From JACMQX01 sp044225675 (GTDB taxonomy: Bacteria; Pseudomonadota; Gammaproteobacteria; Burkholderiales; Burkholderiaceae_C): a DNA stretch of 64,000 bases. Shown here piece after piece: positions 24,255 to 32,503 of this stretch. Made by a program: the position numbers and the translations under genes. Position 1 is the stretch's first letter, and each line of letters begins with the position of its first letter. The DNA is taken from positions 1 to 64,000 of the forward strand of contig JBGAIH010000029.1 in NCBI GenBank assembly GCA_044225675.1. Reading direction: 5' to 3'. The notes below the pieces were generated by a model. It saw only the letters and a list, made by a program, of their open reading frames with translations. It made no database searches and had not been told where the DNA came from.

Positions 24255-24956
24255 TCAATCCGCCTCGGTCCGCGCCACCGCCAGCGCGGTCACGCGGGCG
24301 GCGCCGGCCTGCCGCAGGATGCGCGCTGCGGCAAACAGCGAGGCGCCGCTGGTCATGACGTCGTCGACCAGCACCACGTCGCACCCGCGCAGCACGTCCG
24401 CCCGCAGCGGGTCCACCGCAAAGGCGCCCTGCACGTTGGCCTGACGGTCTGCGCGGTCGAGCGAGGTCTGCGGCCGGGTGTCGCGCACCCTGAGCAGCAA
24501 GGTGGCGTCCGTCCTGCCGGATGCGAGGCGCCGGGCGATCTCCAGCGCCTGGTTGAATCCGCGCTCGCGCAGGCGCTGGCGCGACAGCGGCATGGGCAGC
24601 ACGAGGTCGCAGCGATCGAGGGCGGGCTCGACCCAGGGCGTGCTGCGCAGCAGCGTCGCGAAGGTGCCGGCCCAGCCGGGCGCGGCGCCGAACTTGAAAC
24701 TGGCGATGCAGCCGGCCCAGGGCCAGGCGTAGGTGACGGCGGCATGGCAGGCATCGAGCGGCGGCGGCTCGGCCACGCAGGCGCCGCATTGCGGCAGGCC
24801 GGGCGGCACGCCGATGGCGCAGGTCGCGCAGCGCGGCCGGGGCTCGCCAAACCGCGCGACGCAGGCGTCGCACACCGCCCGGGCCGGCCAGGCGCGGCAG
24901 AGGGCGCACTGGCTCGGCAGGTGCCGGCTTGCCCGCGTCAGCAACTCGGTGAACAT
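24255..24956 (-). CDS. ComF-family phosphoribosyltransferase-like protein
   Basis: 233-aa competence/DNA-uptake-type protein. An N-terminal double zinc-finger cysteine region (CALCRAWPARAVCDACVARF, then CATC and CGAC) is followed by a PRTase-fold domain with LPMPLSRQRLRERGFNQALE and the PRPP-loop VVLVDDVMTSGASLFAAARI. ComF homologues (GntX in E. coli) take part in natural transformation or use of external DNA. Start chosen at MFTELLTRASRH because TATATT ends 6 nt upstream (leaderless); the longer open frame crosses this promoter. Divergent from the BioC-like gene. Confidence 0.9.
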   Translation of the reverse strand: MFTELLTRASRHLPSQCALCRAWPARAVCDACVARFGEPRPRCATCAIGVPPGLPQCGACVAEPPPLDACHAAVTYAWPWAGCIASFKFGAAPGWAGTFATLLRSTPWVEPALDRCDLVLPMPLSRQRLRERGFNQALEIARRLASGRTDATLLLRVRDTRPQTSLDRADRQANVQGAFAVDPLRADVLRGCDVVLVDDVMTSGASLFAAARILRQAGAARVTALAVARTEAD

Positions 24957-24962
24957 CGGCTC

Positions 24963-24968
24963 AATATA
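24963..24968 (-). promoter_or_regulatory. -10 hexamer at leaderless spacing before comF
   Basis: TATATT on the minus strand, then 6 nt (GAGCCG), then the ComF ATG. It is the only AT-rich hexamer between the divergent genes. Confidence 0.5.
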
Positions 24969-25054
24969 CTCAGCGGGAAGCCGCTTTCGCGCCCTTGGGT
25001 GCGACGGCGGCCGACCCCGGTCGCATCCGGCCGGCACCTTGCCGCTTTCCCCGC

Positions 25055-25957
25055 ATGTCCGACACCCCACCCACCATCGACCCCGTCGCTGCTGCCCGCT
25101 GGCATACCCGTGCGCCTGCGTCCTCGCCCTGGCTGCACGAGGAGGTGGCGCGCCGCATGGAAGAGCGCCTGCAGTGGATCAGGCTGCGGCCGGGGGCCTG
25201 GGCGCACTGGGAGCCGGTGCGCGGCGGCCTCAAGGCGCAGGCGCTGCTGCGCGCGCGCTACCCCGATGCCGAGTGCTTCCTCGTCGAGCCGGAGCCGGTG
25301 CGCGCTGCGGCGCTGGCGGCCCAGGTCGCCATGCCGTGGTGGAGTCCGGCGCGCTGGCGCGGGGGCGCCGTGCGGCAGACCCGGCCGGCCGATGGCGCGG
25401 TGCAGATGCTCTGGTCGAACATGGCGCTGCATGAAGCGGCCGACCCGCAGGCCCTGATCGGCCAATGGCACCGCGCGCTCGCCACCGACGGCTTCCTGAT
25501 GTTCTCGTGCCTCGGCCCGGACAGCCTGCGCGAGCTGCGTGCCCTTCACGCGGCGATGGGCTGGCCGCCGTGCGGCCACGAGTTCACCGACATGCATGAC
25601 TGGGGCGACATGCTGGTGCAGGCCGGCTTTGCCGAGCCGGTGATGGACATGGAGCGGATCACCCTGACCTACGAGACGCCGCAGCGCCTGCTGGCCGAAC
25701 TGCGCGAGCTCGGACGCAACCTGCACCCAGGGCGGTTTGCCGCGCTGCGCGGCCGGCGCTGGCAGGCGCGGCTGGAGGAGGGCCTGCGCGAGCATCTGGC
25801 CGACCCTGCGGAGGGCGGCCGGCTGCGGCTGACCTTCGAGATCATCTACGGCCATGCGCTCAAGCCCATGCCGCGCGTCAAACTCGGCGCGCAAAGCGAG
25901 GTTTCGCTGCAGGACATGCGCACCCTGCTGCGGGGCGGCAATTCCCGTCCAGCGTGA
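25055..25957 (+). CDS. BioC-like SAM-dependent methyltransferase
   Basis: 300-aa class I methyltransferase. The post-core WSNMALHEAADPQALIGQWH and FLMFSCLGPDSLRELRALHA match malonyl-ACP O-methyltransferase (BioC) rather than ubiquinone enzymes. BioC caps malonyl-ACP as the methyl ester to start pimelate synthesis for biotin. The SAM-binding glycine loop is degenerate here (LKAQALLRARYPDAECFLVE), so activity is less certain, and no other bio gene is in the window. Start MSDTPPTIDPVAAARWH fits homologues; an upstream 20-codon extension exists. Confidence 0.75.
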   Translation: MSDTPPTIDPVAAARWHTRAPASSPWLHEEVARRMEERLQWIRLRPGAWAHWEPVRGGLKAQALLRARYPDAECFLVEPEPVRAAALAAQVAMPWWSPARWRGGAVRQTRPADGAVQMLWSNMALHEAADPQALIGQWHRALATDGFLMFSCLGPDSLRELRALHAAMGWPPCGHEFTDMHDWGDMLVQAGFAEPVMDMERITLTYETPQRLLAELRELGRNLHPGRFAALRGRRWQARLEEGLREHLADPAEGGRLRLTFEIIYGHALKPMPRVKLGAQSEVSLQDMRTLLRGGNSRPA

Positions 25958-26005
25958 GGCTGCGGCGCAGTGAACGCACAGGGCGTTTCGAGGGGAAACC
26001 CGCGC

Positions 26006-26115
26006 TACAATCGACTGTTGAGTCAGTTTGGGATTTTGATTTCCGCACCCGAAGTCCGTCAGGACGCCGCGAGCCCTCCAGCCGGAGCGCCAAGGCAGCC
26101 ACCGACGGTTTTTTT
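26006..26115 (+). ncRNA. candidate structured leader RNA before DUF2244/cox genes
   Basis: TACAAT (26006-26011) is a good -10, and a T7 run ends at 26115, about 95 nt after the expected transcript start. Between them: GTCC-GTCA-GGAC (26054-26065), CTCC-AGCC-GGAG (26076-26087), and an outer CCGTC (26056-26060)/GACGG (26104-26108) pair that would close a branched structure directly before the T-run. This could be an attenuator or a small RNA upstream of the DUF2244 GTG start at 26129. No known RNA family was recognised. Confidence 0.35.
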
Positions 26116-26128
26116 GTGAGCCCCGCCA

Positions 26129-26605
26129 GTGTCGAATCCGGTCTTTCGCTTCGCCACCGTTTCAGGCCAGAACATCCACTGGTTCCTGAAGCGCAATTGC
26201 TCCGTGACGCCGGGCCAGCTGGTCTGGCTGTACGTTTCGCTGTGCGTGGTGTCGCTCGGGATCGGGGTCTTCTTCTGGTTCCAGGGGGCCAAGCTGGTTC
26301 TGCCGTTTGCCGGCATCGAACTGGCGGCGGTCGGGGCGGCGTTCATGGCGTATGCAAGGCATGCCACGGACGGCGAGAAGATTTCCCTGCAGGGTGGACA
26401 GCTCGTGATCGAGCTCGAGAACGCCGGGCGTCTGGAGCGCTCGGAATTCAACCGGCAGTGGGTCCGGATCGAGCCGCGTGCGGACGATGGTTCGCTGATC
26501 GAGGTGTCGGGGCAGGGCAGGTCGGTGGCAGTGGGGCGCTTCGTGCGCCCCGAATTGCGTCCGGTGCTGGCTCGCGAGATTCGGATGGCCTTGCGCGGCG
26601 CATAG
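26129..26605 (+). CDS. DUF2244 domain protein
   Basis: 158-aa membrane protein with two helices (about residues 30-72) and a cytosolic beta-rich C-terminal domain (LERSEFNRQWVRIEPRADDG), matching DUF2244, often encoded just before cytochrome oxidase subunit II. Function unknown, presumably oxidase assembly or membrane integrity. GTG start at 26129; no nearby in-frame ATG. It follows a putative structured leader RNA and precedes coxB by about 60 bp, so it is likely the first gene of the cox operon. Confidence 0.82.
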   Translation: MSNPVFRFATVSGQNIHWFLKRNCSVTPGQLVWLYVSLCVVSLGIGVFFWFQGAKLVLPFAGIELAAVGAAFMAYARHATDGEKISLQGGQLVIELENAGRLERSEFNRQWVRIEPRADDGSLIEVSGQGRSVAVGRFVRPELRPVLAREIRMALRGA

Positions 26606-26663
26606 TGCGCGGGGTCCGAGGTGATGGTTGGTTAAATTGAGGCTTAACGCTTAAGTGAACACG

Positions 26664-27839
26664 ATGAAGAGCATTTCCAACAAGGTGGCTAGCGCGCTGC
26701 AGACCTTCTCCATCTGGGCCGGCTCCGCGGCATTCACCCTGGCCCATGCGGTCAACGACCTGCCCGGCGGGCCGGCCGTGCGGCAGATGAACCTTCATCC
26801 CGCGGCGACGAAGATCGCCGAGGAACAGCACTGGCTCCATGGCTTCATGATGATCCTGTGCACGCTGATCTTCATCGGCGTGTTCGCGGTGATGTTCTAT
26901 TCGATCTGGAAGCACCGCAAGTCCGTGGGCCACAAGCCCGCCAACTTCCACGAGTCGGTGCTGGTGGAAGTGATCTGGACCATCATCCCCTTCATCATCG
27001 TGATCTTCATGGCCCTGCCGGCGACCAAGGTTCTGGTTGCCGCCAAGGACACCACCAATGCCGACCTGACCGTCAAGGTGACCGGTTACCAGTGGAAGTG
27101 GGGCTATGACTACATCAAGGGCGAGGGCGAGGGCATCGGCTTCATCTCCACGCTCGACAGCTCGCACCGCGAAATGTCCAACAACGGGGCCAAGGGCAAC
27201 GTGCCGGACGACTACCTGTTCAAGGTCGACAACCCGATGGTCGTGCCGGTGGGCAAGAAGGTCCGCGTCATCACCACGGCCAACGACGTGATCCACGCCT
27301 TCGCGGTCAACTCGCTGGGCATCAAGCAGGACGCGATCCCCGGCTTCGTGCGCGACACCTGGTTCCGTGCCGAGAAGGTCGGCAATTACTACGGCCAGTG
27401 CCAGGAGCTGTGCGGCAAGGAGCACGCCTACATGCCCATCCACGTGAAGGTCGTGTCCGCCGAGGAATACACCGCGTGGGTCGGCGCCGAGAAGAAGAAG
27501 GCCGCCGCCAAGCTGGACGACCCGTCCAAGGTCTGGACGATGGCCGACATCATGCCCCGCGGCGAGAAGGTCTACGCCGCCAACTGCGCCGCCTGCCACC
27601 AGGCCAACGGCAAGGGCGCGGGCCCGATCAAGGCGCTCGACGGCTCGCCGGTCGTGCTGGACGCCGACAAGACGCCTCAAGTCCATATCCTGCTGAACGG
27701 CCGTGCCGCCATGCCGGCGTGGAAGCAGCTGTCCGACACCGACATCGCCGCCGTCATCACCTACACCAAGAACTCGTGGTCCAACAAGACCGGCCAGCTC
27801 GTGCAGCCGGCCGACGTGCTGGCCCAGCGCGGCAAGTAA
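26664..27839 (+). CDS. coxB: cytochrome c oxidase subunit II with fused cytochrome c
   Basis: 391-aa subunit II of the aa3/caa3 oxidase. Signal-like N-terminus, two membrane helices (about residues 60-82 and 102-122), and the CuA domain with CQELCGKEHAYMPIHVKVV (two Cys, His, Met) plus the upstream His in ANDVIHAF. Beyond the normal end lies a cytochrome c domain with haem motif CAACH and MPAWKQLSD, providing the axial Met. It delivers electrons from cytochrome c to subunit I. A GTG nine bases upstream (26655) is an alternative start; neither has a strong ribosome site. Confidence 0.96.
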   Translation: MKSISNKVASALQTFSIWAGSAAFTLAHAVNDLPGGPAVRQMNLHPAATKIAEEQHWLHGFMMILCTLIFIGVFAVMFYSIWKHRKSVGHKPANFHESVLVEVIWTIIPFIIVIFMALPATKVLVAAKDTTNADLTVKVTGYQWKWGYDYIKGEGEGIGFISTLDSSHREMSNNGAKGNVPDDYLFKVDNPMVVPVGKKVRVITTANDVIHAFAVNSLGIKQDAIPGFVRDTWFRAEKVGNYYGQCQELCGKEHAYMPIHVKVVSAEEYTAWVGAEKKKAAAKLDDPSKVWTMADIMPRGEKVYAANCAACHQANGKGAGPIKALDGSPVVLDADKTPQVHILLNGRAAMPAWKQLSDTDIAAVITYTKNSWSNKTGQLVQPADVLAQRGK

Positions 27840-27892
27840 TCCAGCGCATCAACGCCACAGCGATCGCAGACAGAATTCAACAGGAAATCAAG

Positions 27893-29512
27893 ATGAGCGC
27901 CGTACTCGACCATCACGACCATTCGCATGACGACCACCACGACCACGCCCCGACGGGCTGGCGCCGCTGGGTGTTCGCGACCAACCACAAGGACATCGGC
28001 ACGCTGTACCTGCTGTTCTCGTTCACCATGCTGATGGTTGGCGGCGTCCTGGCCCTGCTGATCCGCGCCGAGCTGTTCCAGCCCGGCCTGCAGGTGGTCA
28101 ATCCCGAGCTGTTCAACTCGCTGACCACGATGCACGGCCTGATCATGGTGTTCGGCGCGATCATGCCGGGCTTCGTGGGCTTCGCGAACTGGATGATCCC
28201 GCTGCAGATCGGCGCGGCCGACATGGCTTTCGCGCGGATGAACAACTTCAGCTTCTGGCTGATGATTCCGGCAGCGCTGATGCTGGTCGGCTCGTTCTTC
28301 ATGCCCGGCGGCGCGCCGGCAGCCGGCTGGACGCTGTATGCCCCGCTGACGCTGCAGATGGGCCCGTCGATGGACGCCGGCATCTTCGCGATGCACATCC
28401 TGGGCGCCTCGTCGATCATGGGCTCGATCAACATCATCGTGACGATCCTGAACATGCGCGCCCCCGGCATGACGCTCATGAAGATGCCCATGTTCTGCTG
28501 GACCTGGCTCATCACCGCCTACCTGCTGATCGCCGTGATGCCCGTGCTGGCCGGCGCGATCACCATGACGCTGACCGACCGTCACTTCGGCACCAGCTTC
28601 TTCAACCCCGCCGGCGGCGGCGACCCGGTGATGTACCAGCACATCTTCTGGTTCTTCGGTCACCCCGAGGTCTACATCATGATCCTGCCGGCCTTCGGCA
28701 TCATCAGCCAGATCGTTCCGGCGTTCTCCCGCAAGAAGCTGTTCGGCTACGCCTCCATGGTCTACGCCACCTCGTCGATCGCCATCCTGTCGTTCATCGT
28801 GTGGGCCCACCACATGTTCACGACCGGCATGCCGGTGACCGGCCAGCTGTTCTTCATGTACGCCACCATGCTGATCGCGGTGCCGACGGCCGTGAAGATC
28901 TTCAACTGGATCGCCACGATGTGGCAGGGCTCGATGACCTTCGAGACCCCCATGCTGTTCGCCGTGGGCTTCATCTTCGTGTTCACGATGGGCGGCTTCA
29001 CCGGCCTGATCCTGGCCATGGCGCCGATCGACATCCAGCTGCAGGACACCTACTACGTCGTGGCGCACTTCCACTACGTGCTCGTGGCCGGCTCGCTGTA
29101 CGCGATGTTCGCCGGCTACTACTACTGGGCGCCGAAGTGGACGGGCGTGATGTACAACGAGACGCGCGGCAAGATCCACTTCTGGACCTCGCTGATCGCC
29201 TTCAACGTCACCTTCTTCCCGATGCACTTCCTGGGTCTGGCCGGCATGCCGCGCCGCTATGCCGACTACCCGATGCAGTTTGCCGACTTCAATGCCATCG
29301 CGTCCGTAGGCGCCTTCGCCTTCGGTCTGGCGCAGGTCTACTTCTTCCTCTTCATCGTGCTGCCGACCATGCTCGGCAAGGGCGAGAAGGCGCCGCAAAA
29401 GCCCTGGGAAGCCGCTGAAGGCCTGGAGTGGGAAGTGCCGTCGCCGGCGCCCTTCCACACCTTCGAGAATCCCCCGAAGCTCGACGCCACCGCCACCAAG
29501 GTGATCGGCTGA
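27893..29512 (+). CDS. coxA: cytochrome c oxidase subunit I
   Basis: 539-aa catalytic subunit with 12 membrane helices, binding haem a and the a3-CuB centre. Ligand regions are intact: TTMHGLIMVFG, IFWFFGHPEVYIMILPAFG (His-Tyr crosslink region), IVWAHHMFTTGM and VVAHFHYVLVAGS. A His/Asp-rich N-terminus (DHHDHSHDDHHDHAPTG) precedes WRRWVFATNHKDIGTLY and may bind metal. Start follows CAGGAAATCAAG. It lies directly after coxB and is followed 17 bp later by a small assembly protein. Confidence 0.97.
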   Translation: MSAVLDHHDHSHDDHHDHAPTGWRRWVFATNHKDIGTLYLLFSFTMLMVGGVLALLIRAELFQPGLQVVNPELFNSLTTMHGLIMVFGAIMPGFVGFANWMIPLQIGAADMAFARMNNFSFWLMIPAALMLVGSFFMPGGAPAAGWTLYAPLTLQMGPSMDAGIFAMHILGASSIMGSINIIVTILNMRAPGMTLMKMPMFCWTWLITAYLLIAVMPVLAGAITMTLTDRHFGTSFFNPAGGGDPVMYQHIFWFFGHPEVYIMILPAFGIISQIVPAFSRKKLFGYASMVYATSSIAILSFIVWAHHMFTTGMPVTGQLFFMYATMLIAVPTAVKIFNWIATMWQGSMTFETPMLFAVGFIFVFTMGGFTGLILAMAPIDIQLQDTYYVVAHFHYVLVAGSLYAMFAGYYYWAPKWTGVMYNETRGKIHFWTSLIAFNVTFFPMHFLGLAGMPRRYADYPMQFADFNAIASVGAFAFGLAQVYFFLFIVLPTMLGKGEKAPQKPWEAAEGLEWEVPSPAPFHTFENPPKLDATATKVIG

Positions 29513-29529
29513 TCACGCGGGAGCCCGGC

Positions 29530-29649
29530 ATGCCCATGACGCCTGAACAGAAGAAGAGCAACCTGCGCATGGCGCTGATCCTCGCGTCCGTGGCGGCGGT
29601 GTTCTTCATCGGCTTCATGGTCAGGATGGTTCTGCTGGGCAGCCGCTGA
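29530..29649 (+). CDS. cytochrome oxidase small assembly protein
   Basis: 39-aa single-helix protein MPMTPEQKKSNLRMALILAS... ending MVRMVLLGSR, of a type always found between coxA and cox11 in Burkholderiales and considered an oxidase assembly factor. GGGAG lies 6 nt before the first ATG; a second ATG two codons on is also possible. The helix spans about residues 13-34. Confidence 0.85.
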   Translation: MPMTPEQKKSNLRMALILASVAAVFFIGFMVRMVLLGSR

Positions 29650-29669
29650 GGCGGCCCCCAAGGATCGGC

Positions 29670-30281
29670 ATGAACCTCCGCAGCGCGAACCTCAAGATGG
29701 TGGGCAAGCTGGCCGTTGTCACGGCCGGCATGTTTGCCTTCGGCTATGCGCTCGTGCCGATCTACAAGCACATCTGCGAGCTGACCGGCATCAACATCCT
29801 TTCGCTGAGCGAGCGGCAGGTGCCGGGCAATGGCGTCGCTGGCGCGGCGGCCCGCCTGCCTGCCAACACGCAGGTGGACAGGACCCGTACGATCACCGTC
29901 GAGTTCGACGCCAACGCGCGCGGTCCCTGGGACTTCAAGCCGGCCATGCGCTCGATTCAGGTGCACCCGGGTGAGCTGACGACCGTGATGTACGAGTTCC
30001 AGAACGTGCAGAACCGCCGCATGGCGGCGCAGGCCATCCCGAGCTACGCGCCCGCGCAAGCCGCGTCGCACTTCAACAAGCTCGAATGCTTCTGCTTCAA
30101 CCAGTACACGCTGGAGCCGGGCGAGAAGAAGACATGGCCCGTGGCCTTCGTCATCGACCCGAAGCTGTCCAAGGACGTGACCACGATCACGCTGTCCTAC
30201 ACCTTCTTCGAAGTGGGTGGCCGGACCCCGCCGGCGCCCGTCGCTGCCGTGGCCGCACCGTCAACGGGGGCAGGCACATGA
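29670..30281 (+). CDS. ctaG: cytochrome c oxidase assembly protein Cox11/CtaG
   Basis: 203-aa copper chaperone that delivers Cu to the CuB site of subunit I. One N-terminal helix (about residues 10-30), then a periplasmic immunoglobulin-like domain with the copper motif LECFCFNQYTLEPGEKKTWP (C-F-C-F). RQVPGNGVAGAAARLPANTQ precedes the conserved RTITVEFDANARGPWDFKP. AAGGA lies 5 nt upstream of the ATG. Its stop overlaps the next start (ATGA). Confidence 0.95.
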   Translation: MNLRSANLKMVGKLAVVTAGMFAFGYALVPIYKHICELTGINILSLSERQVPGNGVAGAAARLPANTQVDRTRTITVEFDANARGPWDFKPAMRSIQVHPGELTTVMYEFQNVQNRRMAAQAIPSYAPAQAASHFNKLECFCFNQYTLEPGEKKTWPVAFVIDPKLSKDVTTITLSYTFFEVGGRTPPAPVAAVAAPSTGAGT

Positions 30282-30496
30282 ACGCGCCCGCAACGCCGCC
30301 GGTGCGGGACAAGGGCTCGCTGCTGCGCACGGTGCGCGCGGTGGCCTGGTCGTTCATCGGCATCCGCAAGAAGAGCGGCTTCCAGGACGACCTGGCCAAG
30401 CTCAATCCGCTGCACGTCGTGGCCGTCGCCATCGTGGGCGTGATCGTGCTGATCGCCGGTCTGATGATGTTGGTCAATTGGGTGGTGGCGCACTGA
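30278..30496 (+). CDS. DUF2970 family small membrane protein
   Basis: 72-aa protein with one C-terminal membrane helix (VVAVAIVGVIVLIAGLMMLV) and the family block LRTVRAVAWSFIGIRKKSGF. DUF2970 proteins accompany cox11 and coxC in beta-proteobacteria; role unknown, probably oxidase assembly. Start overlaps the Cox11 stop by 4 bp, indicating translational coupling. Confidence 0.85.
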   Translation: MNAPATPPVRDKGSLLRTVRAVAWSFIGIRKKSGFQDDLAKLNPLHVVAVAIVGVIVLIAGLMMLVNWVVAH

Positions 30497-30549
30497 GCGC
30501 GGCCGCTGAGAGAATTCAAGACAAGAGATAGAGAGAGCCAGGAGTTCAA

Positions 30550-31467
30550 ATGAGTGCAGCAACACACGGAACCACACCGTACTACTACGTTCCCCAGCCG
30601 TCCCGCCATCCGGCAATGGCCGCGCTGGGCCTGTTCTTCGTGATCCTGGGCGCGGGGCAGTGGATCAATGGCCATTCCTGGGGCATGTGGTCCCTGGCTT
30701 TCGGCCTGCTGTGGTGGCTGGGCGTGCTGTACCAATGGTTCGGCGATTCGATCCGCGAAAGCGAAGGCGGCCTCTACGGCCACAAGATCGACCTGTCGTT
30801 CCGCTGGAGCATGAGCTGGTTCATCTTCTCGGAAGTGATGTTCTTCGGCGCGTTCTTCTCGGCCCTGTGGTGGGCGCGCGCGCACTCGGTGCCCGCGCTC
30901 GGCAGCCTCGACAACGCGCTGCTGTGGCCTGACTTCAAGGCGGTCTGGCCGACCCTGGCGGCAGGCTCGACCACCTCGCCCGCCGGCATCATCGAGCCCT
31001 TTGCCGCGATGAAGCCGCTGGCTGTCGGCAACGGCATCTGGGCCACGATCATGGGCTCCCTGCCGACCGTCAACACCGCGCTGCTGCTGACCTCCGGCAT
31101 CACGATCACCATCGCCCACCACGCCCTCGTGGCCGGCAACCGGTCGCGCACGATCACCTTCATGTGGCTCACGGTGGCCCTGGGCCTGATCTTCCTGTTC
31201 GTGCAGGGCTACGAGTACTACCATGCCTACCACGAGATGAACCTCAAGCTCACCTCGGGCATTTACGGCTCCACCTTCTTCATGCTGACGGGCTTCCACG
31301 GCTTTCACGTGTTCGTCGGCATGCTGATGCTGCTGTTCGTGACGCTGCGCCTCATGAAGGGCCACTTCACGCCCGAGCGCCACTTCGGTTTCGAAGGCGC
31401 GGCCTGGTACTGGCACTTCGTCGACGTGGTCTGGCTCGGCCTGTACATCCTGGTGTACTGGCTTTGA
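30550..31467 (+). CDS. coxC: cytochrome c oxidase subunit III
   Basis: 305-aa integral membrane subunit III with seven helices. Recognisable blocks: YYYVPQPSRHPAMAALGLFF at the N-terminus, MSWFIFSEVMFFGAFFSALW, YEYYHAYHEMNLKLTSGIYG, and the C-terminal FGFEGAAWYWHFVDVVWLGL. It stabilises the catalytic core and the proton pathway. AGGAG precedes the start. It ends the co-directional coxB-coxC stretch and is followed by an intrinsic terminator. Confidence 0.97.
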   Translation: MSAATHGTTPYYYVPQPSRHPAMAALGLFFVILGAGQWINGHSWGMWSLAFGLLWWLGVLYQWFGDSIRESEGGLYGHKIDLSFRWSMSWFIFSEVMFFGAFFSALWWARAHSVPALGSLDNALLWPDFKAVWPTLAAGSTTSPAGIIEPFAAMKPLAVGNGIWATIMGSLPTVNTALLLTSGITITIAHHALVAGNRSRTITFMWLTVALGLIFLFVQGYEYYHAYHEMNLKLTSGIYGSTFFMLTGFHGFHVFVGMLMLLFVTLRLMKGHFTPERHFGFEGAAWYWHFVDVVWLGLYILVYWL

Positions 31468-31486
31468 GCAAGCGGCCTCTCCTCCC

Positions 31487-31511
31487 AAAAAGCGCCGCAA
31501 GGCGCTTTTTT
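31487..31511 (+). terminator. intrinsic terminator after coxC
   Basis: AAAA-AGCGCC-GCAA-GGCGCT-TTTTT. The symmetric A and T runs mean it can work in both directions, so it also serves the minus-strand gene ending at 31523. Confidence 0.9.
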
Positions 31512-31522
31512 GTTAGCGCGCT

Positions 31523-31741
31523 TCAGCGGCCCTGCGGGATGCCCGTGGGCTGGATGTAGCCAAGCTTCCAGGCCAGCAGGATGCAGATGAACAGCAGAAC
31601 CGAAAAGCCGATGCGCAGCGCAAGCGCGCGGGCCATCCGGTTCTTGCGTGACTGGGCGTCCCCGCCCTTGAGCATGAAGAACAGCGCCGAGCCCAGGCTG
31701 CCCAGAATGGCAACGAAAGCCAGCAGAACGAGGTATGTCAT
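31523..31741 (-). CDS. twin transmembrane protein (DUF2909)
   Basis: 72-aa protein with two helices, MTYLVLLAFVAILGSLGSAL and LALRIGFSVLLFICILLAWK, and the conserved tail LGYIQPTGIPQGR, matching the DUF2909 twin-TM family found in cox clusters. It is encoded opposite to its cox neighbours and diverges from SURF1 with only ~15 bp between starts, so the two promoters must overlap the coding ends. An ATG nine bases upstream (MTPMTYL) is an alternative start. Confidence 0.82.
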   Translation of the reverse strand: MTYLVLLAFVAILGSLGSALFFMLKGGDAQSRKNRMARALALRIGFSVLLFICILLAWKLGYIQPTGIPQGR

Positions 31742-31756
31742 GGGAGTCATTATCCC

Positions 31757-32503
31757 GTGACCGTCCGCGCGCCGCTGGCCCTGTCGAGCCCACGCTTCTG
31801 GCTGCTCACGCTGGCTGCCTTGATCGGTGCGGGCGTGACGCTCTCGCTCGGGTTCTGGCAGTTGTCTCGTGCGTCGCAGAAAGAGGCGCTGATGGCGGCC
31901 ATCCGCACGCAGGCCAGCCTGCCTGCGTTGCAGGGTGCGGACCTGGCCGGCTCCGCGCTGCCGGCCTCGCTCGTGCACCGGCAGGTGGCGCTGCGGGGGC
32001 GCTGGGTGCCGTCGGCGACAGTGTTTCTGGACAACCGCCAGATGCACGGAACTCCGGGATTCTTCGTCGTCACGCCCTTGCAGCCCGAGGGCGGGGGCCG
32101 CGCGGTGCTGGTGCAGCGTGGCTGGGTTCAGCGCAACTTCCTGGACCGCACGCAGCTGCCTCGCGTGCCCACGCCCGAAGGCCTGGTGGAGGTGCGCGGC
32201 CGCATTGCCCCCCCGCCTTCCAAGCTTTACGACTTCAAGGCGGTCGAGTCAGGCCCCATCCGGCAAAATCTCGACCTGGCGGCCTTCTCCGCCGAGACGC
32301 GTCTGCCGCTGATGGAGGTCACGCTGCTGCAGACCGGCGGCGCTGGCGACGATGGCCTGCAGCGCGACTGGCCCGAGGCCGATCTCGGCATCGCCAAGCA
32401 CTATGGCTATGCGTTTCAATGGTGGGGACTGAGCGCCCTGATCGCAACACTTTATGTCTGGTTCCAAATTGTCCGACGCATCCGCTTCGAACGCCGCGCC
32501 TGA
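31757..32503 (+). CDS. SURF1 family oxidase assembly protein
   Basis: 248-aa assembly factor for haem a insertion into subunit I. Two membrane helices bracket a periplasmic domain: FWLLTLAALIGAGVTLSLGF at the N-terminus and YAFQWWGLSALIATLYVWFQ at the C-terminus. Family motifs LGFWQLSRASQKEAL, GTPGFFVVTPLQPEGGGRAV and VLVQRGWVQRN are present. GTG start at 31757. The next gene begins 50 bp before this stop, in another frame. Confidence 0.93.
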   Translation: MTVRAPLALSSPRFWLLTLAALIGAGVTLSLGFWQLSRASQKEALMAAIRTQASLPALQGADLAGSALPASLVHRQVALRGRWVPSATVFLDNRQMHGTPGFFVVTPLQPEGGGRAVLVQRGWVQRNFLDRTQLPRVPTPEGLVEVRGRIAPPPSKLYDFKAVESGPIRQNLDLAAFSAETRLPLMEVTLLQTGGAGDDGLQRDWPEADLGIAKHYGYAFQWWGLSALIATLYVWFQIVRRIRFERRA

